Assembly: GCA_965247035.1 (NCBI GenBank)
Contig: CBDFGJ010000002.1
Span: 310,001-374,000 of the forward strand
DNA: 64,000 bases
Direction: 5' to 3'
DNA from: Azophilus sp965247035
GTDB taxonomy: Bacteria > Pseudomonadota > Gammaproteobacteria > Pseudomonadales > Azotimanducaceae
Both the position numbers and the translations under genes were made by a program. Below the pieces are notes generated by a model that was not told the DNA's origin, ran no database searches, and saw only the letters and a list, made by a program, of their open reading frames with translations. Numbering within the stretch: position 1 is the first letter of the stretch; each line of letters begins with the position of its first letter. Below, piece by piece: positions 8,347 to 15,830 of this stretch.

Positions 8347-9655
8347 CTAAAGCGCGGCATTGCCTTGTTGCCAAAAGCGGCCCCCCCGGTCTTCATGGGC
8401 GCGATGCCGCGCATAAGACTGGATCCGGGCCATGTCCTCCTGCGCTAGCACATCAGCAGAAGACGCCAAGCCTGTGCCAGACAACACTCCCTCAAGCACA
8501 ACCGGATTGAAAATTGCATGGCGCTCCTCGCCGATCAAGCGGAGATCGGTGAGCGCACCCTCGAAACGGACGAAAATGCCGAGGCAAACGCTGCAATAGG
8601 CATTGTACAACCGCTCACCTCGAATAATATCCGCTTCGGCCACTTCGGCGGCGTCTGCTCCGGGATGCTGCGATCAACAGCGGTTGGCGCGGGCAGGGCC
8701 GCATCACACCCCCTAGCTTGAAAACCAACATCTGGCCTAGGTTGCCATAGGTGAGCGACACCGGCGTGGGCGCCGTTTCGCCACTAAACAACCCACCACC
8801 ACCGCTGCCGGTGAGTAGGGAGACGTACTGCACCCCATCAATCTCATAAGTGATCGGCGGTGCCCGCATCTAAGCCTGGGCGTTGAAGCTCCAAAGAGGC
8901 TCGCCTGTGTCCTTGCCATAGGCATTACTGGTCAAGACTTGGTCAAGCGCATCGCCTTGGAGCACCAGCTCCCCGGCGGTGGCCACCACGCCGCCATTCC
9001 AGTACTGGGGATGCTCCACCACCCCCTTTGACTGGCCAGTCAAAGGGCTGAACGCCTTCAGACAGCCAATCGCTTTAGGTCCACCAGCCAAGTCTTCGTC
9101 TGTCATCTGCGAAAGCTTGGCGAGCCCCTCCACCAGATTCCAAGCGCCGCGATTTTCCTTGAAAACCCCAGCCTGGCGCCATTCCTCAGCGGTGGAAAAG
9201 AAAAAAGGGCTGGCATGCGCCGGCCGATAGACGACACCCGCACCCAAATCCACGGATATGGCTTGCCAGTTGTGCGCCCCTAGAGAGCTAAGCAGCCCCC
9301 ATTGGGCCTTCTTGAGGTAGTCAAATTCAGAGTTCTCCACCGGACGCCCTCTCTCCAAGTCCACATGGGTCGCCCAAGTCACGGTTCGAAGGGGTGGGCG
9401 CACAGTAACCCGCCGTTCGCCCAGTCTATAACATAAAGGAAGCCGTTTTGGGGCGCCTGCAGCACCACCTTGCGCATTCGCCCATCCACCTCCATGTCGG
9501 CCAAGGCAATGTCTTGCACGGCGGTGTAATCCCAGTTGTCGCCAAGGGTGCTCTGGTAATGCCAGTTCACTCCACCAGTGAACGAATTTCCGCATGAGTG
9601 TTTCTCCCTCAGACAGACATGATACCTCGGATGTGCGGCATTGGGGCTCACGAAC
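8347..9655 (-). pseudogene. PQQ-dependent quinohemoprotein dehydrogenase, decayed
   Basis: Fragments in order on the minus strand match methanol/ethanol-type PQQ dehydrogenases, periplasmic enzymes that pass electrons to cytochromes: GGVNWHYQSTLGDNWDYTAV, 'VLQAPQNGFLYVID', 'WATHVDLERGRPVENSEF', 'HNWQAISVD', 'YWNGGVVATAGELV', 'ITYEIDGVQYVSLLTGSGGG', and a C-terminal cytochrome c stretch 'IRGERLYNAYCSVCLGI'. There is a frameshift near 9390, a nonsense TAG at 8870-8872, and further frameshifts near 8620-8690. The heme motif is CSVCLG, lacking the His of CxxCH. The 5' half is missing, ending close to array 3. Confidence 0.88.
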
Positions 9656-9682
9656 TCAATCCTCAATATCGCGGCGAGAACA

Positions 9683-9802
9683 CAAATCACTTGGACACAC
9701 AAACTCACAAATCACTTGGACACACAAACTCACAAATCACTTGGACACACAAACTGACATGGACACACAAACTGAGACATGGACACACAAAACTGACAAA
9801 GA
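9683..9802. repeat. Tandem array 3, 25-bp TTGGACACACAAACTC units
   Basis: Three exact or near-exact 25-bp units (9683, 9708, 9733), each carrying ACAAATCACTTGGACACAC, are followed by shorter units of about 18-20 bp (ATGGACACACAAACTGA). Units touch without spacers. The GGACACAC core is shared with arrays 1 and 2. The array sits between the truncated 5' side of the PQQ dehydrogenase and the 3' end of the enoyl-CoA hydratase pseudogene. Confidence 0.92.
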
Positions 9803-9840
9803 CGCTCAAGCGCGCCAAGACGCAAAAAATGTGGTGTTAT

Positions 9841-10665
9841 TCAATCCCCGCCCGGACGCCTAAACAAAGGGATGCGCTTCCCCAAAAACGCTCGGGCGCC
9901 CTCCTCCGCATCCGGGGCTTGAACAAAGCGGTTCTGCGCCACTCCGGCCTCCCGCAAGGCGGTTTTAAAGCCGCAGCCAACGTGCCGATACACCAGTCGC
10001 TTGGTCTCGGCGATGGCAGCCGGCGGCGATGCGGCCGCCAGCCGGCGCACGTAGCCACAGGCACCATCGACCGGTTCATTCGGCTCAAACAGCCTGTCCA
10101 CCAAGCCCAAACTGTGCGCCTCCCGTGCGTCAATCCTGTCGCTCATCCACAACAGATCTAAGGCTTGGCCCAAGCCGACTAGACGCGGCAGCAACCAAGT
10201 TGAACCGTGTTCCGCCGCCACCCGCGCTTGAGAAACACGGTGGTGAAGCTGGCAGCGGTGGAAGCGAAGCGTAGGTCGCTCATCAAAGCCAAAATCAGCC
10301 CGCCGCCGGCCGCAACGCCGTTGACTGCGGAGATGATGGGTTTAGGCACCTCCAGCAAGTAGCTGAATATGCCCCGCAGCCGATCCTCCGGAGTGGTGGC
10401 GGGTTCCGCGCCGGGCGTCGTGGCTTCGACCAGCCCGGCCGCAATTCAGCCCGGCGCTGAACCCCCGCCTCGCGCCGGTGACGACAATGCCCACCACGCG
10501 CCGGTCTGCCGTTGCTTGACCAATCGCACGACGGATTTCACTCAAGGTGTGGAGCGTGAAAGCGTTTAAGCGGTCCGGGCGGTTTAGGCGAATGGCCGCC
10601 ACCGGGTCCTTGACGCTGAATTCAATGTCGGTGTAAGCGCTCTCATACCAAGTTGATCCGCATGC
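9841..10665 (-). pseudogene. Enoyl-CoA hydratase/isomerase family protein, frameshifted
   Basis: Crotonase-fold enzyme of fatty-acyl degradation. The N-terminal part (DPVAAIRLNRPDRLNAFTLH, 'VVGIVVTGARRGFSAGLN'), the middle (PKPIISAVNGVAAGGGLILA, 'MSDLRFAS') and the C-terminal part ('TWLLPRLVGLGQALDLLW', 'EGARAFLGKRIPLF') are all recognisable but fall in different frames. Frameshifts are near 10440-10480 and at about 10226, where one base is lost. The start is uncertain; a GTG at about 10665 overlapping the upstream gene's end is possible. It was probably translationally coupled to the glyoxalase-like gene. Confidence 0.85.
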
Positions 10666-11407
10666 CACATAGATGCACCTCGGCTTCCCCCTTACGCACC
10701 CCCCGCGCCTCCGCCGCCCGCAGAACAGCAGGTCGGTCCACGCAAGTGAGGTCGATGCCGCCGAGACCTTCGGGACGCCCATCCGTGCAGCGTACGAATC
10801 GAAGCGAAGCATTTTCCAGCGGTAGCACCGGCGGGTCGCCAGCGGTGAGTTCAATCTGCGCAATCTCCGACCAGCGAGCAGCCACTTGGCATGGGTGGTC
10901 GCATTGAATTTCGGCGGCGACGATGGCTTCCACCCGTTCCGTGCGACGGTGCTCCCGCCAATTCAGCCCAGCCGGTTGCCAAGGTCCGTCTGGCTCGTAA
11001 GCGCCATCGCCAAGCTGCTGGTCAGTCTCGAAAAACGAGCCGCCAGTGTCCTTGGGGTGCAGCTGCATATTGCGGAACTGGTCCGAATCAAATTGATTGA
11101 CGATGCGCACCCCCAACTCCGCCACCCTAGCCCGGCGCGGTTCATGGTCATCGCACTCGGTGATGACCATGTAGCCGCCATCGCCGCCCCGACGCGCAAG
11201 ATAGCGGCCGCCAGCGGTGTTCTCCCGAACAGGCGCCACCACCTCCAGAAATTGGTTGCCGATGGGCATCAGCGCGTTCTCCAAGCCGAAGTGCGCAACT
11301 CCAAGGTCGCGATAACAGACCTCAATGCCCAAAACGTCAGCAAACGCCTGTTCAATTGGCGCTAATTGCTCCGCCACCAGCGCGATTTGACGCAATCTCA
11401 ACCGCAT
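10643..11407 (-). CDS. Glyoxalase-like (VOC) domain protein
   Basis: A 254-residue cytoplasmic protein. It opens with LRQIALVAEQLAPIEQAFAD, the usual start of VOC-fold domains, and carries ENALMPIGNQFLEVVAP, typical of glyoxalase-like domain proteins. The fold binds a divalent metal in dioxygenases, isomerases and glyoxalases, but substrate cannot be read from sequence. The frame is intact, with ATG at 11405-11407. It sits between a broken enoyl-CoA hydratase and an old-yellow-enzyme-type oxidoreductase on the same strand. This looks like a former acyl-CoA or xenobiotic catabolic operon in which this gene survives. Confidence 0.8.
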   Translation of the reverse strand: MRLRLRQIALVAEQLAPIEQAFADVLGIEVCYRDLGVAHFGLENALMPIGNQFLEVVAPVRENTAGGRYLARRGGDGGYMVITECDDHEPRRARVAELGVRIVNQFDSDQFRNMQLHPKDTGGSFFETDQQLGDGAYEPDGPWQPAGLNWREHRRTERVEAIVAAEIQCDHPCQVAARWSEIAQIELTAGDPPVLPLENASLRFVRCTDGRPEGLGGIDLTCVDRPAVLRAAEARGVRKGEAEVHLCGMRINLV

Positions 11408-11573
11408 CTCTGCTTCCTCCCCGCAAAATTCCGGTCAGGATGTGAACCATCCTTGCCGCGCTGCATGCAGCTAGTTCTCGGCCATCAAGTTGCTGCTCTC
11501 CATTCTTTAACCTCCTCAAAGTTCCAACCACCTTAACGGGTGACTCGCACCCAAGGAGCAACTCGCGCCCATA

Positions 11574-13532
11574 TCAAATCGCTCGCCCCAAAGCCGCGCC
11601 AGCATGAATGGCGCTCATAATGCTGTTGCGGCCACGAACATCACCGATCAGATGATAGGACATGCCAGCCTCGGCCATGCCTTGCGCCAACTCACGGTTG
11701 GGTTCGTTGTAGCCCACCAGCACCACCAAGTTGGCGCTCAGTCGGCGGCGACGCTCCGTATGCAGGACGCCCAGATCAACGTGGTCCGCCCCAATGGAAC
11801 GAATGTAGTGATTGCCTATGAAATCGAAATCACTCGAGTAGAGACGCTCCCGAGCAGCGCCCGCCGTAACCGGTGGGTAAGGCAAGGAATTGCCGATGCC
11901 GTCGAAACGCGAAACCAGGGTCACCGCCAAGCCAGCTTCAAGCAGAACGTCGGACACCGAGATGGCTTCAAAGGAGCCGGTGTCGTCATAAACCACAGCC
12001 GGGCCGACCAAGCGCGAGGGCGGACCAAGGCCAAAGAAGTCCCAGGACGTATGCACATGGGGCTGATCAAAGCCCGGAATCGGCCCAGCGGGGGTTGATA
12101 GTTGAAAGCCGTCCGTTCGCGGCGTCGTGCCAGTGGCCAACACCACTTCATCCGGTACCCGATTCTCGATTTGTGCCAGCTCTATGGGCGAATTGATCTG
12201 CACGCGCACGCCCAAGGTGTCCACCTCATCCGCTAGCCAACTCACGATGGCACCCAAGTCCGCTCGATGCGGCGCAGATGCGGCAATAGCCACCTGACCG
12301 CCAAGACGCTGAGCGGCTTCGTGCAACTCAACCTCGTGTCCGCGCAAAGCCGCAGCCCGCGCGAACTCCAGCCCGGCCGGACCACCACCCACGACGAAAA
12401 TCCGCTTCGGCTGCGCCACGCGATCTTCGGGGTCAAAGCTGAGCTGATCCTCCCGTGCGGCCGTATGGTTGACGGCGCAACTAATTCGCCCTCGGGTCAT
12501 CAATTGCCCGACACAACCCATGTTGGTGCCAATGCACGGCCGAATGCGCCCTTCATCCCCGTGCCGCGCCTTATTGACCAATTGCGGGTCCGCGATGAGC
12601 GCCCGCACCATGGAGACCATCTGCGCCGCACCGCTGGCGACGATCTGCAGCGCATGGTCCAAGGTCATGATCCGGCCCACCACCATCACCGGACTGTTCA
12701 AGCCGGGTGAGATGGCCTCGTTGGCGGGCATCTCCACCCCTAGGGGATCGTCCGCCGGCGCAATAAGCTTGTGAAACCGCCAATAGGCGCCCATGTGCAG
12801 GGAAATGTAGTCCGCACTCGCGTCGATGGCGGCGGCGATCCTAGCGCTGTCCTGAGCGGTGACACCACCGGGTACGTAGTCCTCGTTGGGCAGCCGCACA
12901 CCAACGGCAAAGGCGCTGCCGTCCACCGCCTCCCCCACTGCGGCGATGACTTGCCGCAAAAAACGCAGCCGGTTGTCGAACGAGCCGCCGTAGGCGTCCG
13001 TGCGCTTGTTCAAGGCTGGGGAAAGAAATTCATGAAGCAAGTAGCCGCTTGAGGCGTGTATATCGACGCCATCCAATCCAGCATCCCGACAGCGGCAGGC
13101 GGCGGCGGCGAAGTGCGCCACCACATCATCGATCATGTCCTGATTCATGGCGATGGGCACGATACCAGCCATGGGGTTGGGCACCGCGCTGGCGGACCAG
13201 TGCTCCGGGCTGCCGGCCAAGGCGGCGTGGCCGGCTCCCGGATGGTAAAGCTGCAAAAACAACTTCATACCGGTGGCGTGGACGCGCTGTGCAAGCTCAG
13301 ACAGGAACGGTAAGCAGGAATCATCCCAAATGGGCAATTGGCCAGGTGCCAAGGGGTGGACACTAGTGGCCTCGATCGTAGACATGCCAACGCCGCCCCG
13401 CCCACGCGCCTCGTGATAGGCAATCAGCGCTTCACCTGTCAAACCCGTACCATGGGGCGAACGCACAATACGGTTGGGGATGGTCACCGGCCCCACTTGA
13501 ACCGGCTCAAACAGCTGGTCGTAGAACCCCAC
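11574..13532 (-). CDS. FMN/FAD oxidoreductase of the old yellow enzyme / 2,4-dienoyl-CoA reductase type
   Basis: A two-part flavoenzyme of 652 residues: an N-terminal OYE-like TIM barrel (LFEPVQVGPVTIPNRIVRSP, 'GLDGVDIHASSGYLLHEFLS', 'SFDNRLRFL') and a C-terminal FAD/NAD(P) part (RIFVVGGGPAGLEFARAAAL). Relatives include FadH, trimethylamine dehydrogenase and histamine dehydrogenase, which carry a 4Fe-4S cluster between the halves. Here the cluster region reads CIGTNMGCVG and then SCAVN, so the second of four usual cysteines is Thr. The start is GTG at 13532 with GAGGGAG upstream, two bases after the preceding gene's stop. Substrate is unknown. Confidence 0.9.
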   Translation of the reverse strand: MGFYDQLFEPVQVGPVTIPNRIVRSPHGTGLTGEALIAYHEARGRGGVGMSTIEATSVHPLAPGQLPIWDDSCLPFLSELAQRVHATGMKLFLQLYHPGAGHAALAGSPEHWSASAVPNPMAGIVPIAMNQDMIDDVVAHFAAAACRCRDAGLDGVDIHASSGYLLHEFLSPALNKRTDAYGGSFDNRLRFLRQVIAAVGEAVDGSAFAVGVRLPNEDYVPGGVTAQDSARIAAAIDASADYISLHMGAYWRFHKLIAPADDPLGVEMPANEAISPGLNSPVMVVGRIMTLDHALQIVASGAAQMVSMVRALIADPQLVNKARHGDEGRIRPCIGTNMGCVGQLMTRGRISCAVNHTAAREDQLSFDPEDRVAQPKRIFVVGGGPAGLEFARAAALRGHEVELHEAAQRLGGQVAIAASAPHRADLGAIVSWLADEVDTLGVRVQINSPIELAQIENRVPDEVVLATGTTPRTDGFQLSTPAGPIPGFDQPHVHTSWDFFGLGPPSRLVGPAVVYDDTGSFEAISVSDVLLEAGLAVTLVSRFDGIGNSLPYPPVTAGAARERLYSSDFDFIGNHYIRSIGADHVDLGVLHTERRRRLSANLVVLVGYNEPNRELAQGMAEAGMSYHLIGDVRGRNSIMSAIHAGAALGRAI

Positions 13533-13534
13533 CC

Positions 13535-13783
13535 TCAGCCGTCTCCCTCGCTGTCAACAAATTGGGCAAGCGCGGCGACTTCCTGCGCGGGACCGAACGG
13601 CTGCGGTCGAGTTCGCTCCACCAAGCCATACCAATAGTCAGCGTTCGCCATATCCCCCTCCATCACGTGAACGATGCCGTGCGCCCAATGCGCCGCCGGG
13701 GTGGACAGTTTCTGAACGATTCGATGGGCCGCCTCCCAATCGCCTTTCTCCAGCAAACGAATGGCATCATGGATGCTGTTCAT
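13535..13783 (-). CDS. Conserved small hypothetical protein (82 aa)
   Basis: Starts MNSIHDAIRLLEKGDWEAAH and continues with a second helical pair ('AAHWAHGIVHVMEGDMANADYWYGLVER'). It looks like one and a half TPR/Sel1-type helical hairpins. There is no signal or membrane segment. The stop lies two bases from the GTG of the flavin oxidoreductase, so the two are probably co-translated. The same kind of small helical protein often precedes oxidoreductase or hydrolase genes in proteobacteria, from memory; no function is known. Confidence 0.65.
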   Translation of the reverse strand: MNSIHDAIRLLEKGDWEAAHRIVQKLSTPAAHWAHGIVHVMEGDMANADYWYGLVERTRPQPFGPAQEVAALAQFVDSEGDG

Positions 13784-14190
13784 GGGGCGAAGCTAGCAAG
13801 GCGGCACCTGCAAGTCCAGCGCACACCTGAAGCACAGCCTGCGAATCCAGTCTCTGCTTCCATATTTCGATGAACCCATAGGACTTAGGGATGGCCCCGG
13901 CCAATGCGGTGATTGGATTGACCAAGGCCGGAGGCGGCTTAGTTTGAAACCCTCTTGTCTCGCTGCCGTTCAATTGAGGCGACCCCCGTTCCTTTGGCTA
14001 CTGCCAAGGCGTCGTCAGGATGTAGACCGAAATATCGGAGGTGCCGAATACGCACCAGCATCGGATGGCGGATGTGGCGTTTGGGCGACCCCCAGCCATC
14101 CGTTGACACTGATCGCACCCCCCACCCGACTTCAGAGCGCGAATGCGGTGCTTGGGTGGGTGGCAGCAGCAGTTCCAGCCAACGCGCAAT
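13784..14190. other. 407-base stretch without a supported gene
   Basis: Minus-strand frame 13973-13767 encodes a peptide containing PPPALVNPITALAGAIPKSY and 'GFIEIWKQRLDSQAVLQV', which looks protein-like and overlaps the next gene's start by 17 bases. It could be the remnant N-terminus of a deleted gene. No ribosome site or family match is convincing. Nothing else is visible. Confidence 0.3.
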
Positions 14191-14267
14191 TGGTAGCTAG
14201 GGGGAGACTCGAACTCCCGACCTCAGGATTATGAATCCTGCGCTCTAACCAGCTGAGCTACCTAGCC
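14191..14267 (-). tRNA. tRNA-Met (CAT anticodon)
   Basis: 77 bases including an encoded CCA. The acceptor GGCTAGG pairs with CCTAGCT, with a G-T pair at the first position. The D arm has AGCTCAGCTGGTTAGAGC, the anticodon loop is ATTCATAAT, and the T arm has GTTCGAGTC. The CAT anticodon with this acceptor points to elongator Met rather than fMet; tRNA-Ile with lysidine-modified CAT cannot be excluded by eye. The 5' side has its own promoter and a leader hairpin. Confidence 0.93.
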
Positions 14268-14271
14268 ACGT

Positions 14272-14292
14272 ACATCCCGTTACGGGCGGGAT
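14272..14292 (-). other. Hairpin in tRNA-Met leader
   Basis: CATCCCG and CGGGATG pair around a 7-base loop just upstream of the tRNA 5' end. It may guide leader processing, or may be a leftover terminator. Confidence 0.4.
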
Positions 14293-14296
14293 GACA

Positions 14297-14325
14297 ATTC
14301 TCAACGGATGGGGAAAATCTGTCAA
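14297..14325 (-). promoter_or_regulatory. Sigma-70 promoter of tRNA-Met
   Basis: Minus strand: perfect -35 TTGACA (14325-14320), 17-base spacer, -10 GAGAAT (14302-14297). It ends about 30 bases before the tRNA and only 6 bases from the terminal repeat of IS copy B, so the insertion just spared it. Confidence 0.6.
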
Positions 14326-14330
14326 TGCGG

Positions 14331-15714
14331 TGTACCGGCTCAGTACATTTCGGAATTTTCTCGATCAGGCAGCAAGGGAGGGCTTGCGCGGAAATTCAGC
14401 CGGAACCAACAAGCCGAGGGCATGGTGGGGCCGGACGTTGTGGTGGTCACGGAGAGACCGGTCCAAAGCTCGGTTCACTTCGCCGGAGGTCGCCCCGGTG
14501 GACGGACCATATAACCCGACCACAAGGTGCGGTTGCTGCGCTCGACGCTACCGTGACTGTCGGGACGGCGGGGCGGGAGGGCTTGCGCGGAAATTCAGCC
14601 GGAACCAACAAGCCGAGGGCATGGTGGGCCGGACGTTGTGGTGGTCACGGAGAGACCGGTCCAAAACTCGGTTCACTTCGCCGGAGGTCGCCCCGGTGGA
14701 CGGACCATATAACCCGACCGCAAGGTGCGGTTGCTGCGCTCGACGCTGCCGTGACTGTCGGGGCGGCGGAGCGGGAGGACATGGAGAGGAATGCCGGCGT
14801 CGCGACAGGCGGTCTCGAATTCCTGCATGAACTCGGAGCCGCCATCGACCTGCACCGAGCTCACGGGCAGGCGCTGCAGGGCCTCGTGGAGGAAGTCAGT
14901 GGCGATGGCGGCGGTGGCGTTGGAGCGGACCTTGACGTGGATGCTCTTGGTTCGGGTCCTTGGCGTGGAATTGCTTGAAGGTTCCGCCGTCGACGTGCAC
15001 GGTCATGTGGTCGAACCCGACGAGTTCGCCGGGCGCCGATTGAGGCCCGACGCGAGGCGCTGCGCATGGCGGCGGGAGAAGTCGCGGCGGCGCTTGCTCC
15101 GTGCGCACCCCTCGCAGTGGCTGGCGGGTGCTGCGCGGCCGGCGCGCACGCCATCGGCGAGGATCCGTCCGACGGACGCGGCGCTCAGTGTGAAGCCCGG
15201 GTCTCGGCGGAGGATGGCGTGGATGGCCGCACGCCCGGCCCAAGGCCGGCGGCGGTGCTCGGCCTCGACCAAGCGGCGGTCCCGCTTGATCCACTGCCGG
15301 GCCGGGCTCCGCGCGGGCGGGTGCTGCGCGGCGCGAGGGCTTTGAGGCCGCCGCCGAGGTCGGCCCTGCGCCAGTCGTCGTGTGTGCTCTTGGCTAGGCC
15401 GGTGGCGCGGAGGGCGTCGCTGCGGCGCATGCCGCCGGCGACCATCCGGTCGATCAGTTCAAGGGTGCGCAGGCGCTCGCAGGCGGGTTCGGCAGGCGGG
15501 TTCGAATATCGGGTCAGGTCCACCGGCAGGCGCTCGCAGGCGGGCGGGCAGGCGTGCAACAGTCTCATATTCAGGCTCCTTGGTTTTTGGAAAAGCCAAG
15601 TGTGCCTGAACCGGCGGCGGACTCCGTCCGCAGCCCGTCACCCCGTCGGAACCAGCGCGCCAATGCGCCGAAAATCGCCGGAGCCGAAATTCCCGAATGT
15701 CTGGGCCCATACAC
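14331..15714 (-). mobile_element. Decayed IS, copy B, with internal 199-bp duplication
   Basis: Same family as copy A. The left end CGGCTCAGTACATTTCGGAA begins near 14334 and the right end (inward, minus) is TATGGGCCCAGACATTCGGG from about 15712. The left part is tandemly duplicated: the block starting GGCTTGCGCGGAAATTCAGC appears at 14381 and again at 14580, an offset of 199 bases, which makes this copy longer (1.38 kb) than copy A. It lies between tRNA-Met and rpoD. Confidence 0.85.
14365..15568 (-). pseudogene. Transposase of IS copy B (rve/DDE type), frameshifted and partly duplicated
   Basis: The minus strand reads MRLLHAC from 15568, then the helix-turn-helix region, 'GRAAIHAILRRDPGFTLSAA', 'ELVGFDHMTVHVDGGTFKQF', 'VQVDGGSEFMQEFETACRDA' and GSVERSNRTLRSG in several frames. 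The 199-bp duplication separates the core from the C-terminus. Combined with copy A, the ancestral protein of about 320 residues can be reconstructed: an N-terminal HTH, a central D-D-E core and a C-terminal 'PAEFA-KLSLA'. Confidence 0.83.
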
Positions 15715-15722
15715 AGATCCAC

Positions 15723-15750
15723 TTGCGCAGTCATAAATCTGAGATAGAAT
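15723..15750 (+). promoter_or_regulatory. Candidate rpoD promoter
   Basis: TTGCGC, 16-base spacer, TAGAAT, about 80 bases before the rpoD start and just outside IS copy B. The -10 is good; the -35 is weak. Confidence 0.35.
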
Positions 15751-15830
15751 CCTCCGTTTACTTGGGCCAAATCAGGCTTGCGCTTGCTTATGGCCCGCTC
15801 TAGTCCAACCGGTCGATTCTTTGAGGTGCC

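Noticed and set aside
9683..9802. CRISPR array
   Set aside because: Units are contiguous and lack unique spacers; no cas genes are in the window. Same for arrays 1 and 2.
13767..13973. 68-codon minus-strand frame as a gene
   Set aside because: Partly protein-like but lacks a convincing start and overlaps the next gene; listed only as part of an unassigned stretch.
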